A DNA stretch of 64,000 bases from Acidobacteriota bacterium (GTDB lineage Bacteria > Acidobacteriota > Terriglobia > Bryobacterales > Bryobacteraceae): NCBI GenBank assembly GCA_016213725.1, contig JACQZS010000135.1:28030-92029 (forward strand). Direction: 5' to 3'. Each line of letters starts with the position of its first letter. Positions within the stretch are counted from its first letter, which is position 1. This document shows positions 1 to 9,960 of the stretch, one piece after another. A program made the translations under genes and the position numbers. A model generated the notes under the pieces. That model ran no database searches, was not told where the DNA came from, and saw nothing but the letters and a program-made list of their open reading frames with translations.

Positions 1-2
1 CG

Positions 3-1112
3 GGCAGCGTCGCCAACAAGAAGAGACTCGCCGAGGAGAAACTCCGGCTCGCCGAGGCCACCGGGCGGCCGCTCGCCCTCATCATCAACTACGATTCTGT
101 CTGGCGCGCGCCCTTTGCGGAGTGGGCTGAGCACCAGCAGTGGGACCTCATTATCGCCGACGAGTCGCACCGCCTGAAAGCACCTGGCGGCAAAGCCAGC
201 CTGGCGTTCAAACGTCTGCGCTCCCGGGCCCGCGCGCGCCTGGCGCTCACCGGCACGCCGCTCCCGCACAGTCCGCTTGACGCCTATGCCCAGTTCCGCT
301 TCCTGAACCACACCGTCTTCGGACCCTCCTTCGCCGCATTCCGGCAGAAGTACGCCGTCATGGGAGGATTCCAGCGCAAGCAGGTCACCGGTTTCCAGCA
401 ACTCGATGAACTCGAGGCGCTCATGAAGACCATCACCTTCCGCGTCTCGAAGGACGTCCTCGACCTGCCGCCTGAAACGCACGTGACCTATGAGTGCGAA
501 CTCTCCCCGGAAGCGCTCCGCGTTTATCGGGACCTCGAGCAGGACTTCGTCGCCGAGGTCCGTGATGGCCGGGTGACCGCCGCAAACGCCATGGTGAAGC
601 TGCTGCGGTTGCAGCAGGTGGCCGGCGGCTGGGTGAAGACCGACGATGGCCAGTACCATCGCGTCGATTCAGCGAAGCAGAACCTTCTCGCGGACACGCT
701 CGAAGACATCGGCCTCAACGAGCCGGTGGTCGTCTTCTGCAGATTCCACGCTGATCTGGATGCGGTTCATGAAGCCGCGAAGACCGCCGGGTTCGAGAGC
801 CTGGAACTCTCCGGACGTCGCGACGAGCTGAAGCGCTGGCAGGACGGCGATGCCCAGGTGCTGGCGGTGCAGATCAGCGCCGGCGGCGTCGGCGTGGACC
901 TCACCCGCGCCCGTTATTCCATCTACTTCTCGCTCAGCTTCTCGTTGGGCGAATACGACCAAGCCTTGAGCCGGGTTCACCGTCCCGGCCAAACGCGCCC
1001 CGTGGAGCACATCCACCTGGTGGCACGGAACACGGTGGATCGCAAGATCATGCGCGCACTCGAAAAGCGCGCCGAAGTCGTCGAGGCTATTTTGGCCGAG
1101 ATCAAAGCCTAA
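3..1112 (+). CDS. SNF2/DEAD-like helicase, 5' truncated by window edge
   Basis: Frame is open from base 3. Contains LIIADESHRLK (DEAH-like Walker B), LALTGTPL (motif III), and C-terminal GGVGVDLTRA...DQALSRVHRPGQTRPV (SNF2 motifs V/VI). Confidence 0.88.
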   Translation, partial: GSVANKKRLAEEKLRLAEATGRPLALIINYDSVWRAPFAEWAEHQQWDLIIADESHRLKAPGGKASLAFKRLRSRARARLALTGTPLPHSPLDAYAQFRFLNHTVFGPSFAAFRQKYAVMGGFQRKQVTGFQQLDELEALMKTITFRVSKDVLDLPPETHVTYECELSPEALRVYRDLEQDFVAEVRDGRVTAANAMVKLLRLQQVAGGWVKTDDGQYHRVDSAKQNLLADTLEDIGLNEPVVVFCRFHADLDAVHEAAKTAGFESLELSGRRDELKRWQDGDAQVLAVQISAGGVGVDLTRARYSIYFSLSFSLGEYDQALSRVHRPGQTRPVEHIHLVARNTVDRKIMRALEKRAEVVEAILAEIKA

Positions 1113-1132
1113 CCGGAGAAAGGACGCTCGCA

Positions 1133-1576
1133 ATGAACATCGAGCAGTTGAAGGAGTTCGTGTGCCTGGAGACGCGCAAACGCGAACTCGACTCGGAACT
1201 CAAAGCAATCGCAGCGCGGATTGACGACCTGGAGCAGGCCCTCGTGCCGCAGTTCTTGGCCGACGGCGTGGCCTCGATGAAGGTCGACGGCCGGACGGTC
1301 TACATCGCGCAGGACATCCACGCCAGCCCGGTGAACGACCGCGCGGAGGTCATCTCGGCACTGAAGACCTCCGAACTCGGCCAATACGTGTCGGAGAACT
1401 ACAACACGCAGTCGCTCCGCGCATTCGTGCGCGAGGTCGCCGATGAGGCGCGCCTGCGCTGCCAGCAGCAGAACCGGCTCTTCACGGAAGAAGAAGTCCG
1501 CACCGCATTGCCGTCGCCGCTCTGCGACGCACTCAAGGTTTCGTTCGTTCATTCCCTGCGCAGCAGGAAAGCCTGA
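1133..1576 (+). CDS. hypothetical phage-type protein (147 aa)
   Basis: ORF in a tight co-directional cluster; AAAGG-like RBS upstream; N-terminal coiled-coil character. Confidence 0.7.
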   Translation: MNIEQLKEFVCLETRKRELDSELKAIAARIDDLEQALVPQFLADGVASMKVDGRTVYIAQDIHASPVNDRAEVISALKTSELGQYVSENYNTQSLRAFVREVADEARLRCQQQNRLFTEEEVRTALPSPLCDALKVSFVHSLRSRKA

Positions 1577-1593
1577 CAAGGAGAAAACACAGA

Positions 1594-2337
1594 ATGTCCA
1601 CCGAACTGATTCAGATCCAGACGCCCCGCGCTCTTTCTGCACTCGAAAGCAGCCTGGACGCCATCAACGAGGCCATCGCCACCAACATCAGTGGCGGCGG
1701 CATCACGGACTTCGACCTGCCCCGCGTGAAGATCTCGGGCGGCGCCAGCCCGCGCTGGATCGTCCCCACGCTCGAGGGCGAAGAGACACTGGCGCGCATC
1801 GACGGCGTCATCGTCTACGCGCGCGATACCCGGGTTTACTACAAAACCGCCTTCGGCAAGGGCAGCGGCAAGCAGCCGCCGGATTGCTCGTCGTCCGACG
1901 GCATCACCGGCAAGGGCAAGCCGGGCGGTGATTGCTCGCGGTGTCCGCTGGCTGAATACGGCAGTGCGGAAGAAGGCGCCGGCCAGGCCTGCAAGCAGGT
2001 GAAGCAGATCTTTGTGCTGCGCGGCGATCTGCTGTTGCCCGAGGTCGTGTCGCTGCCGCCCACCAGCCTCAAGGGCGCGCGGCAATTCTTCCTGAAGCTG
2101 ACCACGCAGGGCATCCCGTACTACCAGGCCGTGATCGGCATGGAACTCGAAAAGGCACAGAACGCCGCCGGCATCCAGTACGGCAAGGCGCTGCTCAAGT
2201 TCGTGCGCCGCCTCACGCCGGAGGAAGCGGCACGCGCGCAACAGTACCACCAGCTTTGCCGGACACTCGCCGAGCGCGTGCCCACCGGCCTCGATCCCGA
2301 AGTGCGCGACCAGGGCGGAGACCAGGGGCCGTTCTAA
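1594..2337 (+). CDS. hypothetical phage-type protein with Cys cluster (DCSxCP...ACKQ)
   Basis: ORF preceded by aaggag RBS. The DCSRCPLAEYGS..AGQACK motif resembles Cys-motif proteins of phage replication modules. Confidence 0.7.
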   Translation: MSTELIQIQTPRALSALESSLDAINEAIATNISGGGITDFDLPRVKISGGASPRWIVPTLEGEETLARIDGVIVYARDTRVYYKTAFGKGSGKQPPDCSSSDGITGKGKPGGDCSRCPLAEYGSAEEGAGQACKQVKQIFVLRGDLLLPEVVSLPPTSLKGARQFFLKLTTQGIPYYQAVIGMELEKAQNAAGIQYGKALLKFVRRLTPEEAARAQQYHQLCRTLAERVPTGLDPEVRDQGGDQGPF

Positions 2338-2349
2338 GCGGAGGACGCC

Positions 2350-2571
2350 ATGTACCTCGCCACAATCCTGGTCATCGCGCTTTCGCTCTGGTTCGTGCAC
2401 TGGCTGACGGACTCCGAGCGCCGCCCCCTCACCCTCTCCGCGGCCCGCCTGCTTCGGCGTGCGGGCCGCTGGCTCTGGGCCACCGGCGAAGCAGTGGAGG
2501 TCGGCTACTTCCACAAACGCCAGGTGCGCGACAGCATTCAGCTCGAACTCGAAGCGGGAAAACGGCCATGA
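2350..2571 (+). CDS. small membrane protein
   Basis: N-terminal hydrophobic segment MYLATILVIALSLWFVHWL; tightly packed between neighbours. Confidence 0.6.
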   Translation: MYLATILVIALSLWFVHWLTDSERRPLTLSAARLLRRAGRWLWATGEAVEVGYFHKRQVRDSIQLELEAGKRP

Positions 2572-2879
2572 ACGATGCGCAACTGACGGACGAACTCGCC
2601 AGCCGGGTGATGGGTTGGAAGGTGGCCTCCGGCCGCTTCGTCAAGCCGAGCCGCAGTTGGATCCCCAAGTGGCGGTTCGCCCCGCTGGAACGCTTGGAGG
2701 ATGCCTTCCTTCTCCTGGACACGGCGCGCGCGGCATACACTCTGTCGCGCAGCGCCGCCGGCGCCTTCACGGTTTCGGTCCGGATCAACCAGGGGCGCGG
2801 CGAGGCCTCCGGTGAGCCGAAGCCCCGGACGATCACGATCGCACTCGCGGAGGCTGCCGGAATCGAGGTGGGTCGATGA
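2568..2879 (+). CDS. hypothetical protein (103 aa)
   Basis: Internal ATG at 2568 overlaps the preceding stop (ATGA); begins MNDAQLTDELASRVMGWKVASG. Confidence 0.65.
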   Translation: MNDAQLTDELASRVMGWKVASGRFVKPSRSWIPKWRFAPLERLEDAFLLLDTARAAYTLSRSAAGAFTVSVRINQGRGEASGEPKPRTITIALAEAAGIEVGR

Positions 2880-3184
2880 GCCGTCACAATGATCCCCGCG
2901 AGTCCACATTGGTCCGGCAGATCGTGGCCGCCCTTCGGGCCATGCCCGGCGTCGTTGTGCGTAAGCGCCACGGCAGCAGTTGGTCGGTGGCCGGCGACCC
3001 GGATCTCTACGGCTCCTACCGGGGACGGCATTTCGAGATCGAAGTGAAGCGCCGTGACGGCGAAGTCACCGACCTGCAGCGGGCGCGCCTTCGCGATTGG
3101 GAACGGTCTGGCGCACGGGCGGGTGTGGCTCGCAGCGTCCCGGAGGCGCTCGCAGTGGTTGGCATTCCGGAGGCAACACACTGA
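2876..3184 (+). CDS. VRR-NUC-like nuclease
   Basis: RQIVAALRAMPGVVVRKRHGSSWSVAGDPDLYGSYRGRHFEIEVKRRDGEVTDLQRARLRDWERSGARAGVARSVPEA: GxPDl, E-x-K and Q...L..w...G motifs of VRR-NUC. ATGA overlap with the upstream gene. Confidence 0.85.
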   Translation: MSRHNDPRESTLVRQIVAALRAMPGVVVRKRHGSSWSVAGDPDLYGSYRGRHFEIEVKRRDGEVTDLQRARLRDWERSGARAGVARSVPEALAVVGIPEATH

Positions 3185-3663
3185 TGGCAGCGCCCTCGTA
3201 CAGCCTCGATGCCTGGCGGCGTTTCCGCGAGCAAAAGGGGAGGCCGGAAACGCCCGCGAGTTCTTCGCCGGGAATCACTCTGGCGGACATCCCCGCCGAC
3301 GCGGAAATGGATGACGGCATCGTCATCGGCTTCTGGAACGGCGAGCGGTTCGTGTCGTGGGAGAAGTGGCTCGCGACGGCGCCGATCACGGTGGATCCGG
3401 CGCCGGCGTCCCCGGCACTGCCCGAGGCCTCTGCATACCGTGCAACCTGCGGCAGCACTCCGGTGTGGCTGCGGAAGGATGGGGACCGCTGGCTGATGTT
3501 TGCCGGAACGCAGAAGAGCCGCCGGAGGGATTTCGCCTCGCCGTTTCTGGAACACGCGATCCGCACCGCGGAGGACTGGTACGGTCCAGCGGCCGACGGC
3601 TGGCACGCGGTCGAACGGGCGGTTGCACGGAAGGAGGAGGCACATGCCGATCCGGCCCAGTGA
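3184..3663 (+). CDS. hypothetical protein
   Basis: ATG at 3184 directly at the VRR-NUC stop; compact operon layout. Confidence 0.6.
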   Translation: MAAPSYSLDAWRRFREQKGRPETPASSSPGITLADIPADAEMDDGIVIGFWNGERFVSWEKWLATAPITVDPAPASPALPEASAYRATCGSTPVWLRKDGDRWLMFAGTQKSRRRDFASPFLEHAIRTAEDWYGPAADGWHAVERAVARKEEAHADPAQ

Positions 3664-4039
3664 ACGCCACCGCTATCCGAAGGACTGGAAGTCAATCCGC
3701 CAGCGGATCCTCGAGCGCGCCGGACATCGGTGTGAGTTCTGCGGCGTCGAGAACGGGGCCATCGGCCGCCGGAAGCGCGACGGTAGCTTCGAACTCTTCC
3801 AGGGCATGGAAGTCGAGACGGCGGCGCTCGACGGCATCCGCCTCACGCGCATCGTCCTGACGATTGCCCATCTCGACCACACGCCAGAGAACAATGCCAA
3901 CGACAACTTGCGGGCCCTGTGCCAGCGCTGCCACCTGGCGCACGACGCCGCCGAGCACCAGCGAAACGCGCGGGATACCAGACACCGCAAGCTCGACGCG
4001 ACCCGACCCCTGTTGGCCGGCCTGGAGACCACTCGATGA
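3644..4039 (+). CDS. HNH endonuclease
   Basis: CEFCGVEN...LTIAHLDHTPENNANDNLRALCQRCHLAHD: two CxxC zinc knuckles and an HNH core. Confidence 0.88.
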   Translation: MPIRPSERHRYPKDWKSIRQRILERAGHRCEFCGVENGAIGRRKRDGSFELFQGMEVETAALDGIRLTRIVLTIAHLDHTPENNANDNLRALCQRCHLAHDAAEHQRNARDTRHRKLDATRPLLAGLETTR

Positions 4040-5772
4040 CAGATCCACGCAGCTTCCTACACAGCCTATTTGCGGAAAAGCCCGATGATGCCTATGTCCT
4101 GATCTGGACGCTGGCTGACAAGCGTTCGCACTGGTTTCGCGAGATCGATCGGGCAGCGGGATTCGTCGAGTCCGCGCGCGGCCGCGACATCTACGTCGGC
4201 GTCGGCTTGTCTCCGCAGGATTTCGGCCCATCGCGGCGCTGCCCATCAGACAGGGTCCTCGGCCTCGCAGGGTTCTGGGCCGATTTCGACCTGAAGTCGG
4301 AGGCGCACGCCAAGACCAAGCTTCCGACCTCCATCGAAGACGCACTCAGCGTTATCCCGCCCGCGATGTCGCCAACCGTGGTGATCGCCACCGGCAATGG
4401 CGCGCACGCCTGGTGGTTGTTCAAAGAACCCCTTGTATTCGACACCGTTGAAGAACGCCAGAGTGCAGCAGCGCTCATCGTGCGGTGGCAGACGTTGCTT
4501 CGTCTGAATGCCGCGGCACGCGGCTGGGCCTTCGACCGTTTGTCGGACCTGGCGCGGGTGTTGCGCATACCGGGAACGGTCAACAATAAGGACCCGAGAA
4601 ATCCGAAGCCGGTCTCGGTTCACTCCAACGCCGGCCGCCGCTACAACCCGAGCGATTTTGCCGAGTTCCTGGACGGTCTAGGAATCCCCGACCCTGACGC
4701 CGAAGAGCGCGCGCGCCGCGAGTGGGCGGGCCGCATGGAAGACGCCCCGGTTGTCATCGACCTGAACGCGTCTGTGCCGGACGACCTCCTCAAGCGCTAC
4801 ATGGCCGCGGACATGCGCTTCAAGAACACCTGGCTCCGGCAGCGTCACGATCTCAGGGATCAATCGCAGTCGGGCTACGACTTGGCTCTGGCGGACTTCG
4901 GTGTCGATGCCGGCCTTGCGGACCAGCAGATTGTCGACTTGATCATTCACCACCGCCGGCTTCATGGGGAGCGTGCGCGCAGGAACGCCGACTACTTCGA
5001 ACGCACGCTGGCGCGAGCGGCCGAACGGAAAGGCGGTGTTGATCCTTTCGCTCCTGAAACCGCCGCTGCAGATCCTATCCAACCGCTCCAAAGTGACCCT
5101 CTACCCAAGCCGCCCGATCCTGAGCCGGATCCGGCAGCAGCCAAGGCCATCCTCTGCGAGCGTATCTCCCAGGCACTGGGAGTGCGGGTGCTCCGGCTTC
5201 TCAAGGTCACCGGCGAAGAGCCGACCTACGTGATGGAACTGGAGACCGCCACCATCAAGTTCTCCGGTGTCGGCAAGTTGATCGATCAGGCCAGCGTCCG
5301 CGTTGCCGTCGCCGCCGCCGTGAACCGCCTCATTCCTCGCATCAAGCCCAAAGCGTGGGAACGGTTGGCGCAGACTATGCTCGACGCGCTCACGGAACAG
5401 GAAGGTGGCGATGAAACCGACACCGTTGGTGTCACCAAGATGTATCTGACGCGCTATCTCACCGAGAGCGCCTTCATCCCCTCCATCGAAACTCAGCCGA
5501 TTCAGTCGATCCGCAAACCCACGGTGATCGACGGCCACGTGGCCATTTCCGCCAGTGACCTTCAGATGCACGTGAACAAGGCGTTCTTCCTCAGCCTCAC
5601 GGTAAAAGCCATCGCGCAGATGCTCACAGTCCTGGGGGCTAAGAGCGTGCGCATCCGAGGCGCGCGGCTTCGAGACCAGAGCCGGTGGCTGTTGCCCAAA
5701 GACCTGTTCGATCTGGCGGACTTCACCGCGCCGCCTGCCAACGCTGAGGAGGTTTCCGATGAACGCGCATGA
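4036..5772 (+). CDS. RepB-like/AEP-type primase-like replication protein
   Basis: IYVGVGL...GFWADFDLKSEAHAK...PPAMSPTVVIATGNGAHAWWLFKEP...AFDRLSDLARVLRIPGTVNNKDP: RepB-primase-like motifs. ATGA coupling to HNH. Confidence 0.72.
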   Translation: MTDPRSFLHSLFAEKPDDAYVLIWTLADKRSHWFREIDRAAGFVESARGRDIYVGVGLSPQDFGPSRRCPSDRVLGLAGFWADFDLKSEAHAKTKLPTSIEDALSVIPPAMSPTVVIATGNGAHAWWLFKEPLVFDTVEERQSAAALIVRWQTLLRLNAAARGWAFDRLSDLARVLRIPGTVNNKDPRNPKPVSVHSNAGRRYNPSDFAEFLDGLGIPDPDAEERARREWAGRMEDAPVVIDLNASVPDDLLKRYMAADMRFKNTWLRQRHDLRDQSQSGYDLALADFGVDAGLADQQIVDLIIHHRRLHGERARRNADYFERTLARAAERKGGVDPFAPETAAADPIQPLQSDPLPKPPDPEPDPAAAKAILCERISQALGVRVLRLLKVTGEEPTYVMELETATIKFSGVGKLIDQASVRVAVAAAVNRLIPRIKPKAWERLAQTMLDALTEQEGGDETDTVGVTKMYLTRYLTESAFIPSIETQPIQSIRKPTVIDGHVAISASDLQMHVNKAFFLSLTVKAIAQMLTVLGAKSVRIRGARLRDQSRWLLPKDLFDLADFTAPPANAEEVSDERA

Positions 5773-7456
5773 TGCTGTAGCAGCCGGGTCCCTCAACGAC
5801 ATCGGCGCCCTGGATCATTCCATCACCGCTGAATACCGTATCTTCGGGCCACCGGGAACCGGGAAGACCACGAACCTAACCCGGCAGATCCGGCGCGCGG
5901 TTGAGCGCTTCGGAGCGGATTCGGTGCTGGTGACGAGTTTCTCCCGAGCCGCCGCCGCGGAACTCGCAGGCCGGGACCTGCCCATCAATCCCGACCGGAT
6001 TGGAACACTCCACTCGCACTGCTACCACGCCCTCGGCGGGCCGGAGATCGCGGAATGCAACGTCGAGGAGTGGAACAAGGACAATCCACACCTTCAGATC
6101 ACGCCGAAGAAGAAGCACGGGCGACTGGAGGGCGAAGAAAGCGGAGAGGACGAAGGCGGGGAGCAAGGCAAGGAAGGCGACGAGTGCCTCGAGCAACTGA
6201 ACCGCTGGCGCGGCATGATGATCCCGCCTGAAGGCTGGCCCTCGGTGGTGCGGGAGTTCTCGGCCCGCTGGCGCGAGTACAAGGACGCCCATGGCCTGCT
6301 CGACTTCTGCGACCTGATCGATGTGGCCCTCCGCGACGTCTACATGGCCCCCAACCGCCCTTCGGTGATCTTCGCGGATGAAGCCCAGGACCTGAATCGG
6401 ATGCAACTCACCCTCGTCCGCAAATGGGGCGAGCGGGCAAACTACTTTATCGTCGCTGCCGACGACGACCAGACCATCTACTCCTTCACCGGCGCGACAC
6501 CGGAGGCGGTGCTCGACCCCGACATCCCGGCCGACCACAAGATCATCCTCAAGCAGAGCTACCGCGTGCCCAGGGCGATTCACGGCCCAGCCATGCGGCT
6601 CATCAAGCAAGTGACGCGCCGGCAGGAGAAGGACTACCTGCCGCGGCCGGAAGACGGCGAGTGCATCCGGCTCTCCACCGGGACGTACAGATCGCCGGAG
6701 TACTTCATCCTCAAGAGCGCACTTCAGCACCTGGAACGTGGCCAGACGGTGATGTTCCTCGCGGCCTGCGGCTATATGCTCCAGCCTCTGGTGGCTGTTC
6801 TTCGCAAGAACGCCATCCCGTTCCACAACCCGTATCGCAAGTCGAATGGCTTCTGGAACCCGCTGCGCATTGGACGTGGATCCACCCCAAGCCGCATCCT
6901 CGCGCTTCTGGTCGCCCATCCGGGCTTCGGTGACGGACGTCGGGACTGGACGATGGGCGACCTCGGGCTGTGGGCCGAATGGCTGACATCCGAGGGAGTT
7001 CTGAAGCGCGGCTCCAAGAAGAAACTGCAGAGCCTGCCGCCCAACGGCGACGTCACGATTGCGACTCTCGATGAGCTCTTCGAGCCCTCGGCGCTCGAAG
7101 CCCTGCTTTCGACCTTCGATGGCGACTACCGCTCGCTGTTGGAGTGGTGGCGTCGGCGGGTGAACGCCTCCGTCTTCAAGCGAGTTCAGTTTCCCCTGGA
7201 TGTGGCCGGCGCGCACGGCCCTGCTGCGCTGATCGACGTGCCCCGTGTCGTCGTCGGAACGATCCACTCCGTCAAGGGCGGCGAAGCCGACGTCGTTTAC
7301 CTCTTTCCGGATCTCAGCGGTGAGGCAGACCGGCAGTATCAGAGGACGGGCCCGCCGCGCGACGCCGTGATCCGGCAGTTCTACGTGGGAATGACCCGGG
7401 CGCGGCAGACGCTCTACATCTGCCCGATGGAAACCGGGATGGCGGTGCGGATATGA
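5759..7456 (+). CDS. UvrD/Rep-like superfamily I helicase
   Basis: IFGPPGTGKTT (Walker A), VIFADEAQDLNRMQ (Walker B), VAADDDQTIYSFTGA, GTIHSVKGGEADVVYL, QFYVGMTRARQTLYI. Confidence 0.92.
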   Translation: MNAHDAVAAGSLNDIGALDHSITAEYRIFGPPGTGKTTNLTRQIRRAVERFGADSVLVTSFSRAAAAELAGRDLPINPDRIGTLHSHCYHALGGPEIAECNVEEWNKDNPHLQITPKKKHGRLEGEESGEDEGGEQGKEGDECLEQLNRWRGMMIPPEGWPSVVREFSARWREYKDAHGLLDFCDLIDVALRDVYMAPNRPSVIFADEAQDLNRMQLTLVRKWGERANYFIVAADDDQTIYSFTGATPEAVLDPDIPADHKIILKQSYRVPRAIHGPAMRLIKQVTRRQEKDYLPRPEDGECIRLSTGTYRSPEYFILKSALQHLERGQTVMFLAACGYMLQPLVAVLRKNAIPFHNPYRKSNGFWNPLRIGRGSTPSRILALLVAHPGFGDGRRDWTMGDLGLWAEWLTSEGVLKRGSKKKLQSLPPNGDVTIATLDELFEPSALEALLSTFDGDYRSLLEWWRRRVNASVFKRVQFPLDVAGAHGPAALIDVPRVVVGTIHSVKGGEADVVYLFPDLSGEADRQYQRTGPPRDAVIRQFYVGMTRARQTLYICPMETGMAVRI

Positions 7457-8328
7457 ACCTCCGGACATTGATCAAAAAGGGCCGCGTAGTCGATCCGCGT
7501 TCCCTTCAATCCTACGTGGAGCATCCGGACGGGCCACGCGCAATCACGCTCGACGGGATCGTTCTGGACGCGATGGACAGAAGCCGGATCCTCGTCAACA
7601 TCCAGAGCGTGATCGACGACGTGTATGCGATGCCAACCGTTGCCGGGGAATGGTCGGTGGCGGCGTTGCTTGAGGAAATCACCACGACACCCAAGGCGCC
7701 GCCCGTACCTCCGTACAAGTTGATGTGGCTCGAGGGCCGCGTCGCGGGCGAGACGCCGGTGGCGCTCATGGTCGAGCGTTTCGACGTGCCGGATGGATTC
7801 CGGGTGGCGTGCCTCGTCTGGGGAACCACGAACACCGCGAATGCGGTCTGTATCGGTTGTGTCGGCTACTCAGTCGACAAGGAGGGCCGCGTCCCGAGGG
7901 ACTCCGTTGTCTACGACCGCTTCACTCACCGGGAGGATTACGCCGTCACGGAGGAGATTGCGGTTCTGACGTGGAACGGCGCTCTCGTGGCCCACAGTCT
8001 CGCCAGGATGAACTGCCGCAACGTCGTCTTGCACGCGATCGCTTCGCCCAAGGTTTCGCGACGCCACCAGCGGGATCTTGTCCCGGCCACGGTGTGGCAC
8101 GAGATCCGGATCACCAGCGTGCCGCAAATCCGGACAACCGGTCGTGGCGTCCTCGGCCGGGATGAATCCAAAATGCGCCGTTTTTGGGTGCGCGGCCATT
8201 ACGCCGACTACCGCAACGGCGTCGGCCTGTTCGGCAATCCCAAGCTGCGCTGCGTCTTCTGGATCCCAGAGCACCAGCGCGGCAACGCGGAACTGGGCGA
8301 TGTGATTCCGGAGTACATGCTGGCGTGA
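7453..8328 (+). CDS. hypothetical element/phage protein
   Basis: ATGA overlap with the helicase stop; 291-aa ORF in the same operon. Confidence 0.65.
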   Translation: MNLRTLIKKGRVVDPRSLQSYVEHPDGPRAITLDGIVLDAMDRSRILVNIQSVIDDVYAMPTVAGEWSVAALLEEITTTPKAPPVPPYKLMWLEGRVAGETPVALMVERFDVPDGFRVACLVWGTTNTANAVCIGCVGYSVDKEGRVPRDSVVYDRFTHREDYAVTEEIAVLTWNGALVAHSLARMNCRNVVLHAIASPKVSRRHQRDLVPATVWHEIRITSVPQIRTTGRGVLGRDESKMRRFWVRGHYADYRNGVGLFGNPKLRCVFWIPEHQRGNAELGDVIPEYMLA

Positions 8329-8352
8329 AGCCACGGCAATAGGACTTGAACG

Positions 8353-9726
8353 ATGCCTCGGAATGAAGTTAGCCTTCAGGCCCTGACTGGAGGCGTCAAG
8401 GTGAAACGGCGGGTACAGCATCCGAAGATTCACGAACGAAAGGACCGTGGAAGTTACTACTGGTTCTTCCGCTACTACGCCGACGAGATTCAGAGCGACG
8501 GTTCCGTGAAGACCTCCAGGAAGTTCCACATGCTGGGCCCCAGTCGTGGCGAGAACGCGATCGGCAAACGTGAGGCGGAGATCGAGCGCGACAAGTTCCT
8601 CGCCAAGCTGAATGCTCCAACGCAGGAAGCCGCCGTCGAACAAGTCCTGGCGACGGGGATTGCACTGTTCGGCGAGATCGCGAAGATGTACGAAGAGGGC
8701 TACCTCAGCCGCGAACACCAGATCAGCGTGGCGACCAGGGCCAAGGAGCTGTTCTACCTCCACAAGTACCTGATACCGCGGTGGGCCAAGTGCCGCCTGA
8801 ACGAAATCAAACCCAAGGCCATCGAGGACTGGCTTCACACGACGTTCGACTCCTGGTACAGCATGCACGGCGTGCGCAACATCATGAGCCGGATCTTCTA
8901 CTACGCCGAAGGCCACGGGCTTTGGGAAGAGGGCAAACGCAGTCCAGCCAGCCGAGCCAAGCTGGGCCGGAAACGGTACGCGTTCGAGCGGCGCATCCTG
9001 ACTTTCGAGGAGACCGCAGGGGTGTTGGCTCGGATGGACGAGCCCAACAAACTCATCCTCGAAACCTGCATCGCCACCGGCGCGCGCATCTCCGAGGTCC
9101 TTGGCCTGCAGTGGAAGCACGTGAACCTGGATGCCGGGACGGTCAAGATCGAACAGCGCGTCTGGCATCAGCATGTCGGCCGCCCAAAGACCGAAAACAG
9201 CCGGCGCGTGCTGGGTATCGGGTATCTGGCCGAGCGGTTTCGCGAAAGGGCCGCGGCCGAACGTGCCAAACCCGAGGGTTGGGTCTTTCATCAGAAGTGG
9301 GCCCCGGACAGGCCAATGTGGGATTCGGCGGTCCGCGACGCGCTCCACCAGGCGGCGCGCGTGGAAGGTTGCGATTTCAAAGGCCTGGGACCTCACTCCT
9401 TCCGCCGCGCCAACATCACGTGGCGGCAGGAGGTCGGCGGCAGCGCCATCGAGGCGTCCAAGATCGCCGGTCACTCCAGCCTGGAAATGACGAGCGAGTA
9501 CACCTTCGTGGCGCCGGAACGCCAGAACGAGCTGACTCGCCGCATCCAGGAGAGACTGGCAAACGCCGCCGCCAAGCCCGAGAAGACGACGACGGTCGAG
9601 GCGCCGCCTCCGGAACCGCCGCCACCACCGCCAGCAGCTCCGCCGCCCGCAACGGCGCCCACCCCAACGCCAGAGGCACCGCCCAGCCTGCTCGACACCT
9701 TGCAGGTGACGACGTTGGTGCAGTAG
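8353..9726 (+). CDS. tyrosine recombinase/integrase
   Basis: ETCIATGARISEVLGLQWKHVNL (R box), HSFRRANITW (HxxR), GHSSLEMTSEYTFV (H...Y); Pro-rich C-terminal tail. Confidence 0.92.
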   Translation: MPRNEVSLQALTGGVKVKRRVQHPKIHERKDRGSYYWFFRYYADEIQSDGSVKTSRKFHMLGPSRGENAIGKREAEIERDKFLAKLNAPTQEAAVEQVLATGIALFGEIAKMYEEGYLSREHQISVATRAKELFYLHKYLIPRWAKCRLNEIKPKAIEDWLHTTFDSWYSMHGVRNIMSRIFYYAEGHGLWEEGKRSPASRAKLGRKRYAFERRILTFEETAGVLARMDEPNKLILETCIATGARISEVLGLQWKHVNLDAGTVKIEQRVWHQHVGRPKTENSRRVLGIGYLAERFRERAAAERAKPEGWVFHQKWAPDRPMWDSAVRDALHQAARVEGCDFKGLGPHSFRRANITWRQEVGGSAIEASKIAGHSSLEMTSEYTFVAPERQNELTRRIQERLANAAAKPEKTTTVEAPPPEPPPPPPAAPPPATAPTPTPEAPPSLLDTLQVTTLVQ

Positions 9727-9960
9727 GCACTCCAGGTAGCAACTCTCAGAATCCAGACGACCACGGCCGTATTCGACTACTCCACCCCATAAGCCCAAGA
9801 GCAAACGAAGAGAAGAGTTGGCATCACCCGGGCGCACGTGGCGTGATGTGGCAGGACCCGTTCCGAGCAACTCGTTTCGAACTGACCAGCCCTCTCTCCT
9901 CACCTGATCGGTACAACCGCGCCATACGCCAGCAGCTAGAATACACATTCAGGAGCCCCA

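Noticed and set aside
5876-7468. 530-aa minus-strand ORF antisense to the UvrD-like helicase
   Set aside because: Plus strand carries all helicase motifs; the antisense frame has no recognisable domain.
7870-9948. 692-aa minus-strand ORF antisense to the integrase
   Set aside because: Low-complexity Gly/Arg/Leu composition typical of antisense frames in GC-rich DNA; the plus strand has a clear integrase.
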